Part shown: positions 6,406 to 7,117 of the stretch, piece by piece
Layout of the letters: the number at the start of each line of letters is the position of its first letter
How positions within the stretch are numbered: the stretch's first letter is position 1
NCBI GenBank assembly: GCA_934700375.1
Contig: CAKUXT010000107.1
Coordinates: forward strand, 1-7,117
Direction: 5' to 3'
From: an uncultured Bacilli bacterium
Lineage (GTDB): Bacteria; Bacillota_I; Bacilli_A; RFN20; CAG-288
Length of the DNA: 7,117 nucleotides
Program-made: the position numbers and the translations under genes
The notes under the pieces: generated by a model
Seen by the model: the letters and a program-made list of their open reading frames with translations, nothing else
The model's database searches: none
What the model was told of the DNA's origin: nothing

Positions 6406-6420
6406 AATTTTCGATTAAGA
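6402..6420 (-). promoter_or_regulatory. Leader hairpin that competes with the attenuator-like stem
   Basis: UCUUAAU (6420-6414) pairs with AUUAAGA (6408-6402) around a CGAAA loop, a 7-bp stem in the minus-strand RNA. Its last four bases (AAGA) are the first four of the left arm of the next hairpin. The two can therefore form fully only one at a time; if this one forms, the downstream stem loses its lower four pairs. Confidence 0.5.
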
Positions 6421-6426
6421 ATGTGT

Positions 6427-6457
6427 GCCACAAAAATGGCCGTCAGTTTTCGCTGAC
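6427..6457 (-). promoter_or_regulatory. Two small hairpins at the 5' end of the operon leader
   Basis: On the minus strand, GUCAG (6457-6453) pairs with CUGAC (6446-6442) around CGAAAA, and right after it GCCA (6440-6437) pairs with UGGC (6430-6427) around UUUUUG. The first begins at about the predicted transcription start (6457), so it would be a 5'-terminal stem, which may protect the message from 5'-dependent decay. Each stem is short, so the structure is tentative. Confidence 0.4.
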
Positions 6458-6463
6458 AAGAGA

Positions 6464-6491
6464 ATTATACCATTTTTTAAAGAGAGAACAA
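6464..6491 (-). promoter_or_regulatory. Promoter of the rimP-rbfA operon
   Basis: A perfect -10 box TATAAT (6469-6464 on the minus strand) is preceded by TGG, giving an extended -10 element. A weak -35 (TTGTTC at 6491-6486, 16-nt spacer) lies upstream. The predicted start is near 6457, giving a leader of about 104 nt to the rimP ATG. It is the best sigma-A-like promoter in the window. Confidence 0.75.
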
Positions 6492-6638
6492 GAACAAATG
6501 ATTGGTTTTCAGTATTATTATTCCATTTTTTGACAAGTAGCAACAAATAATATTGATGTCAGTAAATTCTAGACAACTAAAGTAAACAAGGCGTAAATTG
6601 ACAAATCAAAACAGATGTAAATCATTCTTTTAAACAAT

Positions 6639-6666
6639 AATTTAATGTTTGTACAAAATTTAATGT
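6639..6666. repeat. Direct repeat flanking a 10-bp palindrome, possible operator
   Basis: AATTTAATGT occurs at 6639-6648 and again at 6657-6666, an 18-bp period. The perfect palindrome TTTGTACAAA (6648-6657) lies between them, sharing one base with each copy. It is about 27 bp upstream of the plus-strand -35 box. It could be a regulator site, but chance repeats are likely in such AT-rich DNA. Confidence 0.3.
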
Positions 6667-6692
6667 CATTTGATAATTTTCAAAATAAATTG

Positions 6693-6722
6693 TTGATTTA
6701 GCATTATTCATTGATTTATACT
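6693..6722 (+). promoter_or_regulatory. Likely promoter of the secreted-protein gene
   Basis: TTGATT (6693-6698) and TATACT (6717-6722) stand 18 bp apart, matching four and five of six consensus bases. The expected transcript would start near 6729 and have a leader of about 78 nt. Similar AT-rich hexamers are frequent nearby, so the match is suggestive only. Confidence 0.5.
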
Positions 6723-6751
6723 GAAGGCACTAATAGCAATCCTTAAGGAAA

Positions 6752-6812
6752 ACTGTCGCAACAGTCTAAGCATCCATCAGAAAACGAAAGGGGAAAAGTA
6801 CTGCTGATGGAT
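6752..6812 (+). promoter_or_regulatory. Structured leader covering the start codon of the secreted-protein gene
   Basis: A small hairpin ACUGU (6752-6756) / ACAGU (6761-6765) around CGCA is followed by a 9-bp inverted repeat: AUCCAUCAG (6772-6780) with CUGAUGGAU (6804-6812). The second repeat contains the ATG at 6807. The 23-nt loop between its arms holds the ribosome site GGGG (6790-6793). If it forms, the start codon would be paired. It does not match any riboswitch consensus I can recall. Confidence 0.4.
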
Positions 6813-7117
6813 AAGTACGGCATCTTTATGAAACTTAAGAAACTAATGTCTGTGTTGTCTTTTTCTCTCTTCCTATCTATTAACAGCTTCTGCCCTGTAA
6901 AGGCTTCGAAAAACGAACCAGTTATCGCATCAAAAAGAGAAAACGAAAAAGTATACCGCCAATCTACCTTAGCCGTAGAGCGTCTTTCATCTTTGGAGTC
7001 TCTCAGTAAGATTGGAATCATCGTAAAGGATGAAGACATCCTACCTGTTCATATCGAACTGAATTCCTATCTTTATCTGGATACACAGGGTAAGGCCTTG
7101 GTAGGCGACAGGATTTC
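6807..7117 (+). CDS. Unrecognised secreted protein, N-terminal part (cut by window edge)
   Basis: An open frame of 103 codons runs off the right edge without a stop. I do not recognise the family. The N-terminus is a clear Sec signal peptide: a basic region (KLKK at 9-12), a hydrophobic core (about 14-28: MSVLSFSLFLSINSF) and a likely signal peptidase I site after VKA (33/34). There is no lipobox, since the only cysteine (29) is followed by Pro and is not in an L-x-x-C context. The visible mature part is polar and charged, then has a patch SKIGIIVKDEDILPVHIELNSYLYLDTQGKALVGD (67-101) with a beta-strand-like character. The ATG at 6807 has GGGG (6790-6793) at a long 13-nt spacing. An in-frame ATG at 6828, just before KLKK, would give a more usual signal peptide but has no ribosome site. 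The opposite-strand frame here is less plausible. It is transcribed away from the rimP operon. Confidence 0.65.
   Translation, partial: MDKYGIFMKLKKLMSVLSFSLFLSINSFCPVKASKNEPVIASKRENEKVYRQSTLAVERLSSLESLSKIGIIVKDEDILPVHIELNSYLYLDTQGKALVGDRI

Larger units (their letters stand above)
6470..6806. other. AT-rich divergent intergenic region
   Basis: This 337-bp stretch separates the minus-strand operon from the plus-strand secreted-protein gene. GC over 6481-6720 is about 23% by hand count, well below the coding regions. It holds the -35 side of the operon promoter at the left and the promoter and leader of the plus-strand gene at the right. In the middle are a 10-bp direct repeat AATTTAATGT (6639-6648 and 6657-6666) and, between the copies, the palindrome TTTGTACAAA (6648-6657). 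I see no convincing small gene, tRNA or known riboswitch in it. Confidence 0.6.

Noticed and set aside
6354..6431. N-terminal extension of rimP to an ATG at 6431
   Set aside because: The added 26 residues cover the leader hairpins and the consensus ribosome site, and RimP proteins start at the helix encoded from 6353.
6752..6812. A known riboswitch (c-di-GMP, preQ1, fluoride, cobalamin) before the secreted-protein gene
   Set aside because: Compared from memory, the conserved cores of these classes are absent; only short local hairpins are visible. An Rfam search would settle it.
6743..7039. Minus-strand open frame of 98 codons
   Set aside because: It is antisense to the plus-strand frame that has a textbook signal peptide and its own promoter; its protein has no recognisable pattern and no proper ribosome site.

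Overview
The window carries a Bacillota-type (low-GC Gram-positive) translation and transcription operon on the minus strand, flanked by two genes cut by the window edges. The gene set and order rimP-nusA-ylxR-ylxQ-infB-rbfA, the strong AAGGAGG-like ribosome sites, the short N-terminus of IF-2, and a class III ribonucleotide reductase next door fit an anaerobic or facultatively anaerobic member of Bacillota. The unusual low-complexity tails make me lean towards Erysipelotrichia or relatives, but that is an inference from gene style, not a database result.

Layout, from right to left in the direction of the operon. At the right edge a plus-strand gene (6807 to the end) encodes the start of an unrecognised secreted protein with a signal peptide. 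Between it and the operon lies an AT-rich divergent intergenic region (about 23% GC by hand count over 6481-6720) holding a promoter for each direction. The operon promoter is an extended -10 (TGGTATAAT on the minus strand). It is followed by a roughly 100-nt leader with four hairpins, the last two competing for the same bases. Then come rimP, nusA, ylxR, ylxQ (L7Ae-like), infB and rbfA, tightly packed with overlaps of 20 nt (ylxR/ylxQ) and 8 nt (infB/rbfA). A clear intrinsic terminator sits 8 nt after the rbfA stop. Left of it, the 5' part of nrdD (1-832) is read in the same direction but as a separate unit.

How the genes work together: RimP and RbfA mature the 30S subunit, IF-2 brings initiator tRNA, NusA controls pausing and termination and probably feeds back on the operon leader, and YlxR and YlxQ are small RNA-binding proteins of this conserved cluster. 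NrdD is unrelated and makes deoxynucleotides without oxygen.

I found no mobile element, CRISPR array, rRNA or tRNA, and no obviously new multi-gene system. The parts most worth a second look are the structured rimP leader, the histone H1-like tail on RbfA, the long charged extensions of NusA together with loss of the KH1 GxxG motif, the degenerate YlxR motif, and the structured start region of the secreted-protein gene.
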